Positions 50,831 through 60,047 are shown, counted from the stretch's first letter. The stretch is DNA of 64,000 nucleotides from Bacteroidota bacterium (GCA_016183805.1 JACPDX010000029.1:5290-69289); one strand, 5' to 3'. Program-made: numbers and translations. Notes: generated by a model from the sequence alone, not told the origin.

Positions 50831-53800
50831 CCGTATCGCAATGGTACAATTGTTTTGGTTTTGCCTGAGGTTTTTGAGTTTTTCCTCCATTTTTTTTCAC
50901 ATCAAGCATTTTTTCAATTAAAACATTTTTTTCGGCTGCAAATTTCTTTTGCAACAGTTCGTCGTTTGCTCTATCAAAATAGATTACTCCTTCAATAATA
51001 GTTTTATCTACGGTTGCATAAATCGACAATGGATTGGCTGTCCATAATACCACATCGGCACTTTTACCCACCTTAATACTTCCCATTTGATTATCTAAAT
51101 GCAGCAATTTAGCAGGATTTAAGGTTACCATCTTTAACGCATCTTCTTCACTCATTTCGCCATATTTAACCGATTTTGCTGCCTCCTGATTTAACCGACG
51201 CCCCATTTCTGCATCATCAGAATTGATAGCGGTAACAATTCCTTGTTTATTCATGATGGCTGCATTGTATGGAATGGCATCGTTTACTTCAAATTTATAA
51301 GCCCACCAATCGGAAAATGTTGAACCCCCGGCACCATGTGCTTTCATTTTGTCAGCTACTTTATACCCTTCTAAAATGTGGGTAAAGGTATTTACTCTGA
51401 AATCCATAGAATCGGCAACGTGCATTAACATGTTAATTTCAGATTGTACATAAGAGTGACAAGAAATGAAACGTTCTTTGTTTAAGATTTCGTTTAACGT
51501 TTCCATCTCTAAATCGATACGTGGAGCATAACTCGTTTCTTTCACTTTAGGGGGAAGTGTTGCAAAGGCATTCCAAGCATTTTGGTATTCTTTTGCACGA
51601 ATAAAAGCATCGTAATAAACTTGCTCAACACCCATTCGGGTTTGAGGAAAACGTGAACGGTTAAATGCCCCCCAATTGGATTGTTTAACATTTTCGCCTA
51701 AAGCAAATTTAATAAAACCGTCAGTATCTTTTATTTTCATTTCTTCCGGGCTACTTCCCCATTTTAGTTTTATTAATGCCGATTGTCCGCCAATAGGGTT
51801 ACATGAGCCATGAAGAAGTTGAGAAGCCACGACACCACCAGCCAATTGACGGTAAATGTTAATGTCGTCGCAATCTACCACATCAGCAATGCTTACTTCG
51901 GCAGTAACAGCCTGTGTACATTCGTTAACACCCCTACTTATGGCAATGTGCGAGTGTTCGTCGATAATTCCTGCTGTTAAGTGTTTGTTTGTTCCATCCA
52001 CAACCAAAGCACTATCAGCAACCAAATCTTTTCCTATTTGAACTATTTTTCCATCTTTCAACAATACATCGGTATTTTTTAAAATTCCTTCTGCTTCGTT
52101 AGTCCAAACGGTGGTGTTTTTGATTAAAATAGTTTCTGCTTTTGGAATAGAGTCAAAACCAAAGCTCATGTTGGGGTAATACATTTTTGGGACTATAATG
52201 GTGTCCGTTTTAGTTGTATCGGTTTTAGTTTTGTCTTCTTTTAACTTTTCTCCTTTTATTGCCGACCAATTCAACCATTCGCCACTGGCAAGTTGCCCTT
52301 TCCCTTCCCAAATTACAGTGTTGTAATTTACATAACCACTCAAACGGATGGTATTTTTTGAAAAATCATCGTTTGGATTAAAGTTTAGTGAAATGTTGTT
52401 AGTTTGAAGTTTAATATTTACAGAAATGTTGGTGGTATCTACTTTTCCACTATCATTTTTGTTGATGAATTGAATTTCTCCTGAAGGACTTTCTAATTCG
52501 CCTTTTACTTTTAGAGCATATACTTTTTCGGCGATTTTCAAATTGTAATTTCCACGAATATCAAGAATATTGTAGTCGTTAATAATGTATTTTGTTCCTT
52601 TTATCCAATTTTCATAAACAATATTTTTTTCGTCGAATAAGTTGCTTGATGTAATGATAAAATTCGCCAACTTGTCTTTTTCCAAACTACCCACTTTGTC
52701 GTATGCTTTAACAAAATTTGCCGGAGAATAGGTAAGAGCTTTAAGAGCATCTTGTTCTGACAAACTATTTTTTATGGCTTTTCTCAAATTTTCAAAAAAT
52801 ATTTTGGTTTCTTTTAAACCAGCAGTTGTTATAGCAAAATCTACTTGATTTTTAGCAATAATCCCTAAGTTGTAAGGAGCCATTTCCCATTTTTTTAAAT
52901 CACTAAACGGAACCAACATGGCAGCATAAGGGTCGGCAACATCATAAGCTTCAGGGTAATTTACAGGCACAATTAATTTTCCGCCAGTTGCTTTTATTTC
53001 AGAGATTCTTTCATATTCATCACCAACACCTTTAAAAATGTACTGCATTTCAAATTCATCACCAATTTTATCGGCACGTAAAATGTCTAATTTATCCTGA
53101 ACTTCAAAAATGGAAGGTAATTCCCAATTCTCCATCATTTTTGCTAACGAAATGTTGTATTCCGGTAAATTTTTGTTGTTAAAATACCAATCTACATCGT
53201 AATACGTTTGGCGAATTAAGGCAATAGAACCCATTAACGAACCTGGATAATCTTGTGTAGAAGAGCCTTTGTTAAACGATAAATGTGAAGCCACTTTATC
53301 GTTAATCATTACTTGATTGGCTTGGTCATTAGCAAGCGTTACCAATGCTGAAGTACCTCTGACAATTCCGTCTTGCTGATGCGTCAAAACAGTTCCAAAA
53401 CCTAATTTTCTTAATTCTTCCGCTTTTTTATCTTCAACCGTAAACAGTTGCCCTGATTCTACTTCCGGATGCACTGCTTGATTCCAATTGTACGCACCTT
53501 TTTTTTCTGTTTCAAATTGTTGGCTAAATCGTGATTTACCATCTTTTTCAACTTTTGGCATACCATAATCGGTATAAATATCTATTAACGAAGGGTAAAT
53601 AAATTTGCCTTTTAAATCGTAAACAACAGCATTTGCAGGAATTTTTACCGCACTTGTAGTCCCAACTTCAACAACTTTTCTTTCTTTAATAATTAAAACA
53701 CCGTTTTCAATTTTGGTTTGATAATCAACAAAAATGGTTGCATTTTTAAAAGCATAATAGTTTTGAATTTTATTCTTTGTGCCGTTAGTAATAAAGGTTT

Positions 53801-53861
53801 CTTGAGCTTTGGCAAAAATAAAACTTCCCAAAAGGAAACTCACTAAAATAAATCTTATCAT
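50820..53861 (-). CDS. Large exported amidohydrolase, two amidohydrolase-fold halves
   Basis: A 1013-residue protein. The signal peptide ends near FIFAKAQ. The first half (about 25-430) has an amidohydrolase beta-sandwich with YPSLIDIYTDYG in place of HxH, like the downstream neighbour. A linker region (about 440-570) has a beta-sandwich-like stretch. The second half (about 580-990) has the intact metal motif in TAGIIDEHSHIAIS, then FISCHSYVQSE, FTHILEGYKVADK and INSDDAEMGRR. Only the second half is likely catalytic. The last residues (LYHCDTVGE) run into a repeat. Substrate is unknown; peptides or dipeptides are possible. Confidence 0.86.
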   Translation of the reverse strand: MIRFILVSFLLGSFIFAKAQETFITNGTKNKIQNYYAFKNATIFVDYQTKIENGVLIIKERKVVEVGTTSAVKIPANAVVYDLKGKFIYPSLIDIYTDYGMPKVEKDGKSRFSQQFETEKKGAYNWNQAVHPEVESGQLFTVEDKKAEELRKLGFGTVLTHQQDGIVRGTSALVTLANDQANQVMINDKVASHLSFNKGSSTQDYPGSLMGSIALIRQTYYDVDWYFNNKNLPEYNISLAKMMENWELPSIFEVQDKLDILRADKIGDEFEMQYIFKGVGDEYERISEIKATGGKLIVPVNYPEAYDVADPYAAMLVPFSDLKKWEMAPYNLGIIAKNQVDFAITTAGLKETKIFFENLRKAIKNSLSEQDALKALTYSPANFVKAYDKVGSLEKDKLANFIITSSNLFDEKNIVYENWIKGTKYIINDYNILDIRGNYNLKIAEKVYALKVKGELESPSGEIQFINKNDSGKVDTTNISVNIKLQTNNISLNFNPNDDFSKNTIRLSGYVNYNTVIWEGKGQLASGEWLNWSAIKGEKLKEDKTKTDTTKTDTIIVPKMYYPNMSFGFDSIPKAETILIKNTTVWTNEAEGILKNTDVLLKDGKIVQIGKDLVADSALVVDGTNKHLTAGIIDEHSHIAISRGVNECTQAVTAEVSIADVVDCDDINIYRQLAGGVVASQLLHGSCNPIGGQSALIKLKWGSSPEEMKIKDTDGFIKFALGENVKQSNWGAFNRSRFPQTRMGVEQVYYDAFIRAKEYQNAWNAFATLPPKVKETSYAPRIDLEMETLNEILNKERFISCHSYVQSEINMLMHVADSMDFRVNTFTHILEGYKVADKMKAHGAGGSTFSDWWAYKFEVNDAIPYNAAIMNKQGIVTAINSDDAEMGRRLNQEAAKSVKYGEMSEEDALKMVTLNPAKLLHLDNQMGSIKVGKSADVVLWTANPLSIYATVDKTIIEGVIYFDRANDELLQKKFAAEKNVLIEKMLDVKKNGGKTQKPQAKPKQLYHCDTVGE

Positions 53862-53884
53862 AAATTTTTGACTATTAATTATCC

Positions 53885-53892
53885 CAAAAATA
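53885..53892 (-). promoter_or_regulatory. -7 box for the amidohydrolase pair
   Basis: TATTTTTG on the minus strand, 23 nt before the ATG at 53861. A TTG lies at 15 nt instead of 19. Confidence 0.4.
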
Positions 53893-53968
53893 ACTTTTTA
53901 TGTTATACAATTGAAGATATTGGTTTTGTATTAATTTTTAGGAGTGCTATAATCAACTGCTTTTTAAT

Positions 53969-53976
53969 TAAATTTG
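53969..53976 (+). promoter_or_regulatory. -7 box for the 54002 gene
   Basis: TAAATTTG, 25 nt before the ATG at 54002. Confidence 0.5.
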
Positions 53977-54001
53977 CCTACCTAACTTAAAAATATAAAA
54001 T

Positions 54002-54442
54002 ATGTACAACGGAATGTTACATGCTCACTCAGGGTTTAGATGGTTGGTTATCATCTTTCTTGTTCTTGCTATTATAAAATCTTTTGCCGGTTGGTTTGGA
54101 AAAAAAGAATATGATAAAAGCGACAATTTGGTTGCTTTAATACTTTTAAGTGTTACACATTTACAATTAATTTTTGGCGTTATCATGTATTTTGTCAGCC
54201 CTAAAATAGTTGGTATGGCTGAAGCGATGAAAAATGGTGCTTCAAGATTTTGGGTCGTAGAACATGGTTCTATCATGTTAATTGCAATTGTAGCAATTAC
54301 TCTAGGTAGAGTTTTATCTAAAAAAGCTGCAACTAGTGAACTAAAATTTAAAAAAGGAGCCATTTTTTACACCATTGCTTTTGTATTTATTTTATGGGCT
54401 GGTTTAATTAAACCAACCTTATTAGGTGCGGGAATGTATTAG
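54002..54442 (+). CDS. Four-helix membrane protein, cytochrome b-like
   Basis: A 146-residue protein with four predicted membrane helices. Histidines in or near helices (MLHAHSGFRW, SVTHLQLIFG, VVEHGSIML) resemble those of b-type cytochrome families, and homologues are sometimes labelled cytochrome B. Haem binding is not proven. It lies 10 nt upstream of hflX and probably shares its transcript. Confidence 0.68.
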   Translation: MYNGMLHAHSGFRWLVIIFLVLAIIKSFAGWFGKKEYDKSDNLVALILLSVTHLQLIFGVIMYFVSPKIVGMAEAMKNGASRFWVVEHGSIMLIAIVAITLGRVLSKKAATSELKFKKGAIFYTIAFVFILWAGLIKPTLLGAGMY

Positions 54443-54452
54443 TAAATAAAAA

Positions 54453-55649
54453 ATGAAAGATAAACTTCATATTACTAACGAAGCAATTCAAGAAAAAGCT
54501 ATTTTGGTTGGTGTTATTACACAAAACCAAGACGAAGCTCAACTAAAAGAATATTTAGATGAACTTTCTTTTTTAGCAGAAACAGCCGGAGCGATTGAGG
54601 TAAAACGTTTTACTCAAAAATTACCACATCCCGACCCAAAAACCTTTGTTGGAAAAGGAAAATTAGAGGAGATTTTAAAATTTACTCAAGAACATGAGGT
54701 TCATGTGATTATTTTTGATGATGAATTATCTCCATCACAAGCCAGAAATATTGAACGAGTACTTGAAATAAAAGTATTGGATAGAAGCAGCTTAATCTTA
54801 GATATTTTTGCGAGTAGAGCACAAACATCAAATGCCCGAACTCAGGTAGAATTGGCCCAATGCCAATATTTGTTACCTCGATTAACCAGAATGTGGACTC
54901 ACTTGGAGCGACAAAAAGGTGGTATTGGTTTGCGTGGCCCGGGTGAAACCCAAATTGAAACGGATAGACGAATTATTTTAACCAAAATAGCCTTACTTAA
55001 AGAACGTCTAAAAGACATCGACCGACAAAAAGCTACCCAACGAAAACAACGTACACAAATGGTTCGTGTGGCATTGGTGGGTTATACCAACGTGGGCAAA
55101 TCAACCTTAATGAACATGTTGAGCAAATCGGATGTGTTTGCTGAAAACAAATTGTTCGCCACCCTTGATACCACCATCAGAAAAGTAGTAATTGATAATT
55201 TGCCTTTTTTACTAACAGATACCGTGGGTTTTATCAGAAAATTACCACATCATTTGGTCGAATCGTTTAAATCTACGTTGGATGAAGTACGTGAAGCGGA
55301 TATTTTGGTGCATGTGGTAGATATTTCACATTCTGATTTTGAAGACCAAATAAACGTGGTTAACGAAACCTTGGGTGATTTACAGGCGTTAGACAAACCC
55401 ATGATAATGGTGTTTAACAAAATTGATGCGTTTACTTACGACAAAAAAGATGCAGATGATTTAACTCCTGCCACAAAAGAAAATTATTCGTTAGAAGATT
55501 TGAAAAAAATGTGGATGAGCAAAAACACTTATCCAACAGTTTATATTTCTGCATCTAAGAAAATAAATACTGATGAATTAAAAGAGGTGTTGTACAAAAC
55601 CATCAAAAAAACACATTTAGAGATTTATCCGAATCAGTTGCTTTACTAA
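54453..55649 (+). CDS. hflX: GTPase HflX, ribosome-associated
   Basis: A 398-residue GTPase that splits stalled ribosomes. The N-terminal HflX domain has KTFVGKGKLEEI and FDDELSPSQARNIE; then a coiled linker with QVELAQCQYLLPRLTRMW and GGIGLRGPGETQIETDRR. The G domain has GYTNVGKST (210-218), DTVGFIRKLPHHLVESFKST and FNKID. Length is typical. Follows the cytochrome-like gene by 10 nt. Confidence 0.95.
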   Translation: MKDKLHITNEAIQEKAILVGVITQNQDEAQLKEYLDELSFLAETAGAIEVKRFTQKLPHPDPKTFVGKGKLEEILKFTQEHEVHVIIFDDELSPSQARNIERVLEIKVLDRSSLILDIFASRAQTSNARTQVELAQCQYLLPRLTRMWTHLERQKGGIGLRGPGETQIETDRRIILTKIALLKERLKDIDRQKATQRKQRTQMVRVALVGYTNVGKSTLMNMLSKSDVFAENKLFATLDTTIRKVVIDNLPFLLTDTVGFIRKLPHHLVESFKSTLDEVREADILVHVVDISHSDFEDQINVVNETLGDLQALDKPMIMVFNKIDAFTYDKKDADDLTPATKENYSLEDLKKMWMSKNTYPTVYISASKKINTDELKEVLYKTIKKTHLEIYPNQLLY

Positions 55650-55683
55650 CCATTTAATCAAACAAACCACTCTTATTTTTTAC

Positions 55684-55691
55684 TATCTTTG
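55684..55691 (+). promoter_or_regulatory. -7 box for rbfA
   Basis: TATCTTTG ends 4 nt before the rbfA ATG, so the transcript would be leaderless. Confidence 0.55.
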
Positions 55692-55695
55692 CCGC

Positions 55696-56037
55696 ATGAG
55701 TACAGTAAGACAAAATAAGGTTGCCAGATTGTTGCAAAAAGAGTTGAGCACTATTTTTCAACAAAACAGCACCAATTGGTTTCCGGGCACTATGGTAAGT
55801 GTAACAGTAGTAAGGGTGTCGCCAGATTTTAGTTTTGCTAAAGTGTATTTAAGTGTTTTTGGAGCATTAGACCCTGTTGAATGTATTAAATCAGCTAATG
55901 CACAATCAAAATTGGTTCGTGGTGCATTGGGCAACAGAATAAAAAACCAATTGCGAATTACCCCTGAAGTTGCTTTCTATTTAGACGATTCTTTAGATTA
56001 TGCTGAAGCTTTAGATGAAGCAATGAAAGATTTGTGA
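55696..56037 (+). CDS. rbfA: Ribosome-binding factor A
   Basis: A 113-residue KH-like protein that helps mature the 16S rRNA 5' end in the 30S subunit. RQNKVARLLQKELSTIF is the conserved first helix, VTVVRVSPDFSFAKVYLSVF the central strand and LRITPEVAFYLDDSLDYA the late motif. Length is standard. The following spacer to the permease is filled with repeat sequence. Confidence 0.94.
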   Translation: MSTVRQNKVARLLQKELSTIFQQNSTNWFPGTMVSVTVVRVSPDFSFAKVYLSVFGALDPVECIKSANAQSKLVRGALGNRIKNQLRITPEVAFYLDDSLDYAEALDEAMKDL

Positions 56038-56112
56038 AGTAGAAGACCGAAGTCCGAAGACCGAAGTTGGAAGACTGAAAATTGTGAACTGAAAACTGTG
56101 AACTAATTTATT
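56038..56112. repeat. GAAGACCGAAG-type interspersed repeat between rbfA and the permease
   Basis: The spacer is made almost wholly of short related words (AGAAGACCGAAGTCCGAAGA, then CTGAAAATTGTGAACTGAAA). The first part matches the reverse strand of 37543-37576. It leads straight into the GTG start of the next gene. Confidence 0.65.
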
Positions 56113-57321
56113 GTGAACCTTCCATTTTACATAGCCAAACGTTACTTGATTTCAAAAAAATCGCACCACGTTATTAATATTATTTCGTGGATTTCGGTGA
56201 GCGGAATTGGTATTGCCACCATGGCGTTGGTTATTGTTTTGTCGGCATTTAATGGGTTGCAAACTTTGGTGGAACAGCTTTACGCTTCGTTCGACCCGGA
56301 CCTTAAAATTACTGCCGTTGTAGGAAAAACTTTTGATGTTACCACCTTTCCAAAAGACAAACTTTTAGCGTTAAACGAAGTTGATTTTTTAACCGAAAAT
56401 CTGGAAGATGTTGCTTTGTTTAAGTACAGCGACAAACAAACTGTGGCTACTTTAAAAGGAGTAGAAACTACCTTTTACAAGATGACTGGATTAGATTCGT
56501 TAATGTACGAAGGTAGATATATTGATGACACAGAAAACATCCATTACCTCAACTTTGGATATGGAATTGCCAGCAACTTATCGTTATACATCAATACTGG
56601 AATTACCGAAGAAGTAAGCGTAATCATTCCAAAAAAAGGTCAAAAAAAGAGTTTAATTCCAGGCGAAGAATTTCATAGAAAATTTGCAACTCCTTCAGGC
56701 TTGTTTTCAATTAGTCCGGATTTCGACAACAAATATGTATTGGCATCCTTGCCCTTTGTTAGGAGTTTATTGGATAAACCCAACCAAGTTTCATCCATAG
56801 AAATTAAATTAGCAAAAAACGCTCATTGGGCAACAACCAAAGCTGCCATTCAACAATTGGTGGGAGAAAAGTATAAAGTACAAACCCGTTATGAGTTAAA
56901 TGAATTGGTGTTTAAAACCAATGAAACCGAAAAATGGATTACCTTTTTAATTTTATCATTTATCTTAGTAATCGCTTCTTTTAACATTATTGGCTCGTTA
57001 ACCATGCTTATTATTGACAAAAAAGAAGATGTTTGGATTTTAAAAACCATGGGAGCAAATAACAAGCTTGTGCAACAATTGTTTTTTGCCGAAGGCATGC
57101 TCATTAACTTATTAGGTGCGGTTTCTGGAATGGTTTTTGGTGCGTTGTTGTGCTGGATTCAAATGAAATTTGGTTTGTTACGTTTAAATGGTGGTATCGT
57201 AGATTTTTACCCCATGGAATTAAAATGGATGGATTTTGTAAGTATTTCGGCTATTGTATTGAGTATAGGAATTATTGCTTCTTGGTTTCCTGTAAAAGTT
57301 TTAACCAAAAAGTATTTATAA
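56113..57321 (+). CDS. ABC transporter permease, LolC/E-like (FtsX superfamily)
   Basis: A 402-residue inner-membrane protein. One N-terminal span (about 25-45, MALVIVLSAFNGLQTLVEQL), a large periplasmic domain (50-265), then three spans with SFNIIGSLTMLIIDKKEDVW and MGANNKLVQQLFFAEGMLIN, the FtsX/MacB permease motif. This is the LolCE layout, so it may pull lipoproteins from the inner membrane. The start is GTG at 56113. No ATPase gene is adjacent. Confidence 0.88.
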   Translation: MNLPFYIAKRYLISKKSHHVINIISWISVSGIGIATMALVIVLSAFNGLQTLVEQLYASFDPDLKITAVVGKTFDVTTFPKDKLLALNEVDFLTENLEDVALFKYSDKQTVATLKGVETTFYKMTGLDSLMYEGRYIDDTENIHYLNFGYGIASNLSLYINTGITEEVSVIIPKKGQKKSLIPGEEFHRKFATPSGLFSISPDFDNKYVLASLPFVRSLLDKPNQVSSIEIKLAKNAHWATTKAAIQQLVGEKYKVQTRYELNELVFKTNETEKWITFLILSFILVIASFNIIGSLTMLIIDKKEDVWILKTMGANNKLVQQLFFAEGMLINLLGAVSGMVFGALLCWIQMKFGLLRLNGGIVDFYPMELKWMDFVSISAIVLSIGIIASWFPVKVLTKKYL

Positions 57322-57350
57322 ATAAGTGTAATTTTACAAAAAATAAAGTC

Positions 57351-57569
57351 ATGATAAAAAAAATTCTATCCCTGTCCATCCTGATAGCTATCGGGACAGT
57401 TACTTTGGTAAGTTGTAAATCAGCTTCAACAACTGCTTCAAGCTCTAGCAGCTCAAACACTTCTACCGAAAAAACAACTACTGAAGAGAAAAAACCTCAG
57501 CCTAATGTGCCAATTCAAGGAGTAAATAAAAAAATAAATAAAATTCAAATTCAACATGCAGTTGAATAA
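57351..57569 (+). CDS. Small Ser/Thr-rich lipoprotein
   Basis: A 72-residue protein from ATG 57351. Signal peptide MIKKILSLSILIAIGTVTL and lipobox LVSC with Cys22, then a low-complexity Ser/Thr/Lys tail. Part of the signal peptide is encoded by a 28-bp palindromic repeat (57372-57399). No function can be named. It is 29 nt downstream of the permease gene and ends before a strong terminator. Confidence 0.68.
   Translation: MIKKILSLSILIAIGTVTLVSCKSASTTASSSSSSNTSTEKTTTEEKKPQPNVPIQGVNKKINKIQIQHAVE
57372..57399. repeat. Palindromic repeat within a lipoprotein signal peptide
   Basis: CTGTCC (57372-57377) pairs with GGACAG (57394-57399), and GATAG with CTATC inside, giving a near-perfect stem. It encodes LSILIAIGT. 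Confidence 0.6.
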
Positions 57570-57587
57570 ACAATAAAATTTTTCATT

Positions 57588-57625
57588 AAAAAAGCCATCG
57601 CAAATAAATTACGATGGCTTTTTTA
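57588..57625. terminator. Bidirectional terminator between lipoprotein and LVIVD gene
   Basis: AAAAAAGCCATCG pairs with CGATGGCTTTTTT around an 11-nt loop, with A and T runs outside on both strands. Confidence 0.88.
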
Positions 57626-57638
57626 ATGGTCTAAGTTT

Positions 57639-59081
57639 TTAGTCAGTAATGATTAACTTATCTGTGGTTATTGTTTTGCCGTCTTGTATCAAACGAACCA
57701 AATAAATTCCGTTCTGTAATTTGTTCGTTTGAATTTCTGATTTTTTACTTTTTATTTCCTCTTTTAAAACCATCCTACCAAAAATATCCATTATTTCAAG
57801 GGTATAATCAGTTTTTTCTATAGTTGGAAGCTCCAAAGTAAATTTTTCAGCAGCAGGATTCGGAAAAATATTCATCGTCATCTCTTTTTGGTCATTATCT
57901 TCAACACCAAGTACAAGGTTCCAGTTTAACAGTTGCAATCCTCCAACCGTTGAAACAAATGGAAAACCAAATGTGCGAATATTTGCCAGTGCCACCAAAT
58001 TACCGAAAACATCAACTCCCCATGTTCCGACACTATCATTTGCAACTCCCCATGAGCCCATAATTCGAGGCTGTAAAGGATTCGACGGGTCTAAGGCAAG
58101 TACTTCCGAATCGCCACCGGAAAAAAACAACACATTTTGAGACGAAGAATACGCAATTTCATTGGTATGTCCATCGCTTCCATTCCACGAACCAAAAGGA
58201 GGTGGTAATTTGGTACAGTTCCATGGGTCTAGCCACGAAACTTCAGCCATTAAAGAAGGGATAGCAACATCCACTACTTCAAAGCCACAATAATCCATTG
58301 CACAATAAGCATAATTTCCAATTCGATACACATGATTGTAAAAAGGGTCTGCAACTGCCGACATCGTATTGTTGATGTATTTTCCAATTTCAACAGGACT
58401 TTGTTTGGTGGTAACATCAATGGCACGAAGTCCGCCATTATCGTTAGCCACAAGCAAAGTATCTCCGTTTAAAAAAAGTCCGCGAGCGTGATATACATGA
58501 GTTTGATTTCCAAAGGTAGTATCAGGGATAATTTGTGAAACAAATTGGATATCCTGTTTGTTGGCAATATTAAGTATTACCACACCTGCCGACATTGCAC
58601 CGAGATAAGCATAATTTCCTTGTTGTATTACCGTGGCTACACCTGTATTAAAAGCGGTGGTATCCCATCTGTCAAGTAATACAGGCACAACAGGGTTAGA
58701 AACATCAAAAATGGCAAGCCCGGCATTCTGACCTGAGCCTTGAAAATCGCCAAGCGAAACAAAAAGATAAATACTGTCTTGTGCAAGCCCGGTTACTTTA
58801 AGGTTTCCGAGCGAAACAACCGTTTGCGAATCAACCGGTACAGGGTTCATGGTATTGGAAACATCAAAAGTTACCAAACCAAGTTCTTTTGTAGCAAGGT
58901 AAACATAAGGTCGCCCAAGCCTGTCAATCAATGGCGTGTAGCCCGAATAAGTGAAATTAAAATTAAATTTTCCAAGTGTATTAAAAATTACGGTATCGTT
59001 TGCCGATTGTGCACACGTGTTGTTAACTCCACTCCAAAAAAAGAGCAGAAAAAGTATTACTAAAGAGGTTATTGTTTTCAT
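57639..59081 (-). CDS. LVIVD-repeat protein with T9SS sorting domain
   Basis: A 480-residue secreted protein. The signal peptide ends near NNTCAQS. Repeats such as LGLVTFDVSNTMNPVPVD, GLAIFDVSNPVVPVLLDRWD and GLRAIDVTTKQSPVEIGKY form LVIVD-type beta-propeller blades (about 50-390). The C-terminus (about 400-480) is a type A sorting domain: NIFPNPAAEKFTLEL, IMDIFGRMV, NGIYLVRLIQ. Expected at the cell surface or released. Function is unknown. Confidence 0.85.
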   Translation of the reverse strand: MKTITSLVILFLLFFWSGVNNTCAQSANDTVIFNTLGKFNFNFTYSGYTPLIDRLGRPYVYLATKELGLVTFDVSNTMNPVPVDSQTVVSLGNLKVTGLAQDSIYLFVSLGDFQGSGQNAGLAIFDVSNPVVPVLLDRWDTTAFNTGVATVIQQGNYAYLGAMSAGVVILNIANKQDIQFVSQIIPDTTFGNQTHVYHARGLFLNGDTLLVANDNGGLRAIDVTTKQSPVEIGKYINNTMSAVADPFYNHVYRIGNYAYCAMDYCGFEVVDVAIPSLMAEVSWLDPWNCTKLPPPFGSWNGSDGHTNEIAYSSSQNVLFFSGGDSEVLALDPSNPLQPRIMGSWGVANDSVGTWGVDVFGNLVALANIRTFGFPFVSTVGGLQLLNWNLVLGVEDNDQKEMTMNIFPNPAAEKFTLELPTIEKTDYTLEIMDIFGRMVLKEEIKSKKSEIQTNKLQNGIYLVRLIQDGKTITTDKLIITD

Positions 59082-59105
59082 TTTTTTAATAGTTAAACAC
59101 CCAGT

Positions 59106-59948
59106 TTATTTGTCCCACATAATAATGTCACCGTTTATATGTCCTATTTTACGAAAGGGGTTGATTGTCGTTAGGTCTTTATTTGAAACGAGCCACTTCT
59201 CCATGTATACGTCTTTTTTTGGAAGAATCATTTTATTGCCAATGGTGTGTGGTCGTAATACAAAATTGTAACCTGTATTGCCTTGAACGGTTGGATAAAT
59301 AAGTCCGTCGATAGTTGGAAATCGTATAGTAAAAAAGTTTGCGATAGCACTGCAAACAACGTAAACGCTATAGTCTGTCTTAGCATTTTTCAAAAGGAAA
59401 TTTGATGTTAAGTCAAATAAATTAAAATAAGATTGTTGAGTATCTGTCGGCTGTGATTTAATAAAATTAAAGCAGTCGTCACGAATTGTGAAACGATTAC
59501 TAATTTCACGGTTGCTTGGAGCAACGGCAAGTACCAAGAAGTTAAGTTCTTTATTTATTTCCCATTGGGAATATGTAAAGTATCTTTCATGTCCAACGTC
59601 ATTCTTTAGCAAATAGTCATGAAGCAATTCTAATCTACAAATCTGATTGGATTCAGCACAATAAAACATTGATTGTCCTGGTTTATTTACCCGCCCATAA
59701 GTAGTAACGAATTCGGGGTCGGCATAATGCAAATCTTTTGTTTTGTGAAAGAACTCATTGTCTGCCTCATTACGTCGAACTCGATGTAAAGGAATGTCTT
59801 TAAGCTTAGCAGTTACGACTCTAAAGTTTCCATCAGATAACTCTTGTGTTGTCTTGTCATATAAAAGGCCATGATTGTCGTGATGGGATTTCATGAAACC
59901 TTCAATTTTCTTGCATAGCTCTGTTGTGTCAACTGTCATTTTTGTCAC
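59106..59948 (-). CDS. RES-domain-like protein
   Basis: A 280-residue protein. HRVRRNEADNEFF, TYGRVNKPGQSMFYCAESN, CRLELLHDY and DGLIYPTVQGNTGYNFVLRP follow the order of RES-domain motifs (RVR, GRxNxxG, FY, E, and the late YP). RES toxins degrade NAD+; an MbcA/Xre antitoxin would normally lie next to them, but none is visible here. It may be an orphan or a divergent family member. No signal peptide. Confidence 0.62.
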   Translation of the reverse strand: MTKMTVDTTELCKKIEGFMKSHHDNHGLLYDKTTQELSDGNFRVVTAKLKDIPLHRVRRNEADNEFFHKTKDLHYADPEFVTTYGRVNKPGQSMFYCAESNQICRLELLHDYLLKNDVGHERYFTYSQWEINKELNFLVLAVAPSNREISNRFTIRDDCFNFIKSQPTDTQQSYFNLFDLTSNFLLKNAKTDYSVYVVCSAIANFFTIRFPTIDGLIYPTVQGNTGYNFVLRPHTIGNKMILPKKDVYMEKWLVSNKDLTTINPFRKIGHINGDIIMWDK

Positions 59949-60047
59949 CTGTATATTTGTCCGACCTTATTGGTTATAATTTGTTTATATGTATGAAAAT
60001 CGTCATACAATACTTATCAAAAATAATAAAAATAGATTACTTATTTT

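Noticed and set aside
56038-56112. CRISPR array or tRNA
   Set aside because: Short imperfect words without regular spacers, and no cloverleaf or CCA end.
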